DNA of 64,000 bases from Nitrosomonas ureae (GTDB taxonomy: Bacteria; Pseudomonadota; Gammaproteobacteria; Burkholderiales; Nitrosomonadaceae). Under the pieces are notes generated by a model. The model was not told the origin of the DNA. It saw nothing but the letters and a program-made list of their open reading frames with translations, and ran no database searches. The DNA is taken from positions 1-64,000 of the forward strand of contig NZ_FNUX01000007.1 in the NCBI RefSeq assembly GCF_900108305.1, given 5' to 3'. Both the position numbers and the translations under genes were made by a program. Positions 63,748 to 64,000 of the stretch are shown in pieces (the stretch's first letter is position 1; each line of letters starts with the position of its first letter).

Positions 63748-64000
63748 TCATGATCGCGTAAGCTGCGCAAATATGTCTTCCAGACTCGCATCCTGTTGTC
63801 GCAATTCGATCATGGTTTGATCAAAAACTACCGCCCCTTTATGCATGATTTGCACTCTGTCACAGACATTCTCTACCTCAAGCAAAATATGCGTTGATAA
63901 AATAACACTGCTCGTTTTACCTAATTCTCTAATTAATAATCTTATTTCTTGTACTTGATTAGGATCAAGGCCAACCGTAGGTTCGTCCAATATAATCACA
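63748..64000 (-). CDS. ABC transporter ATPase, C-terminal part (runs off window)
   Basis: 84 residues visible, with Walker B ILDEPTVGLDP and the H-loop ILSTHILLEVENVCDRV. The Walker A and signature motifs lie outside the window. It drives the permease next to it; the two, with GldG- and DUF4340-like genes, form a four-gene unit. Confidence 0.92.
   Translation of the reverse strand, partial: VIILDEPTVGLDPNQVQEIRLLIRELGKTSSVILSTHILLEVENVCDRVQIMHKGAVVFDQTMIELRQQDASLEDIFAQLTRS

Overview
The window reads as chromosomal DNA of a betaproteobacterium, most likely a Nitrosomonas-like ammonia oxidiser (Nitrosomonadaceae). This is inferred from the recognisable gene neighbourhoods (ypjD/ffh, proC-yggT-yggU, radC-rpmB-rpmG, split gcvPA/gcvPB) and from several copper and c-type cytochrome genes. 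No rRNA or tRNA gene was seen. Both ends are cut: an IS3-family transposase start lies at the left edge and an ABC transporter ATPase at the right edge.

Layout. 1-1.3 kb: an IS3-family end and a secreted orphan protein. 1.3-7.5 kb: a minus-strand glycine cleavage operon (gcvT-gcvH-gcvPA-tpx-gcvPB-PfkB kinase) behind a tandem glycine riboswitch; tpx sits between the two P-protein subunits and has only one cysteine. 7.7-16.6 kb: envelope, redox and copper genes (a CopD/cytochrome c/thioredoxin-like fusion, BON lipoprotein, Cys-rich copper-storage protein, MacB-like permease, OprO/P-type porin, periplasmic glutathione peroxidase with a HIRAN-like membrane partner). 16.7-32.9 kb: mixed functions (membrane C13 peptidase, cheV behind a sigma28-like promoter, TPR protein, TetR regulator with a repeated candidate operator, REC-EAL protein, Kelch protein, small membrane proteins, EamA transporter, Rieske oxygenase, lipoproteins). 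33-38.7 kb: priA and a sensor kinase/NarL-type response regulator pair.

38.7-49 kb is the accessory island. IS3 and mobC remnants lead into a complete type I-C CRISPR-Cas locus (cas3-cas5c-cas8c-cas7c-cas4-cas1-cas2) followed by an array of 13 identical 32-bp repeats and 12 spacers. Two features stand out. An extra Cas3-like HD-domain ORF precedes the full cas3 and its stop codon lies in the cas3 ribosome binding site. A strong internal ribosome binding site in cas8c fits separate production of the small subunit Cas11c.

49.4-64 kb is mostly housekeeping: ypjD, ffh, coaBC-dut (with a decayed IS200 element directly upstream), radC, rpmB-rpmG with a clear terminator, a fatty acid desaturase, sixA-rluE, yggT-yggU, proC, mutM, and a four-gene Gld-like ABC transporter cluster running off the right edge.
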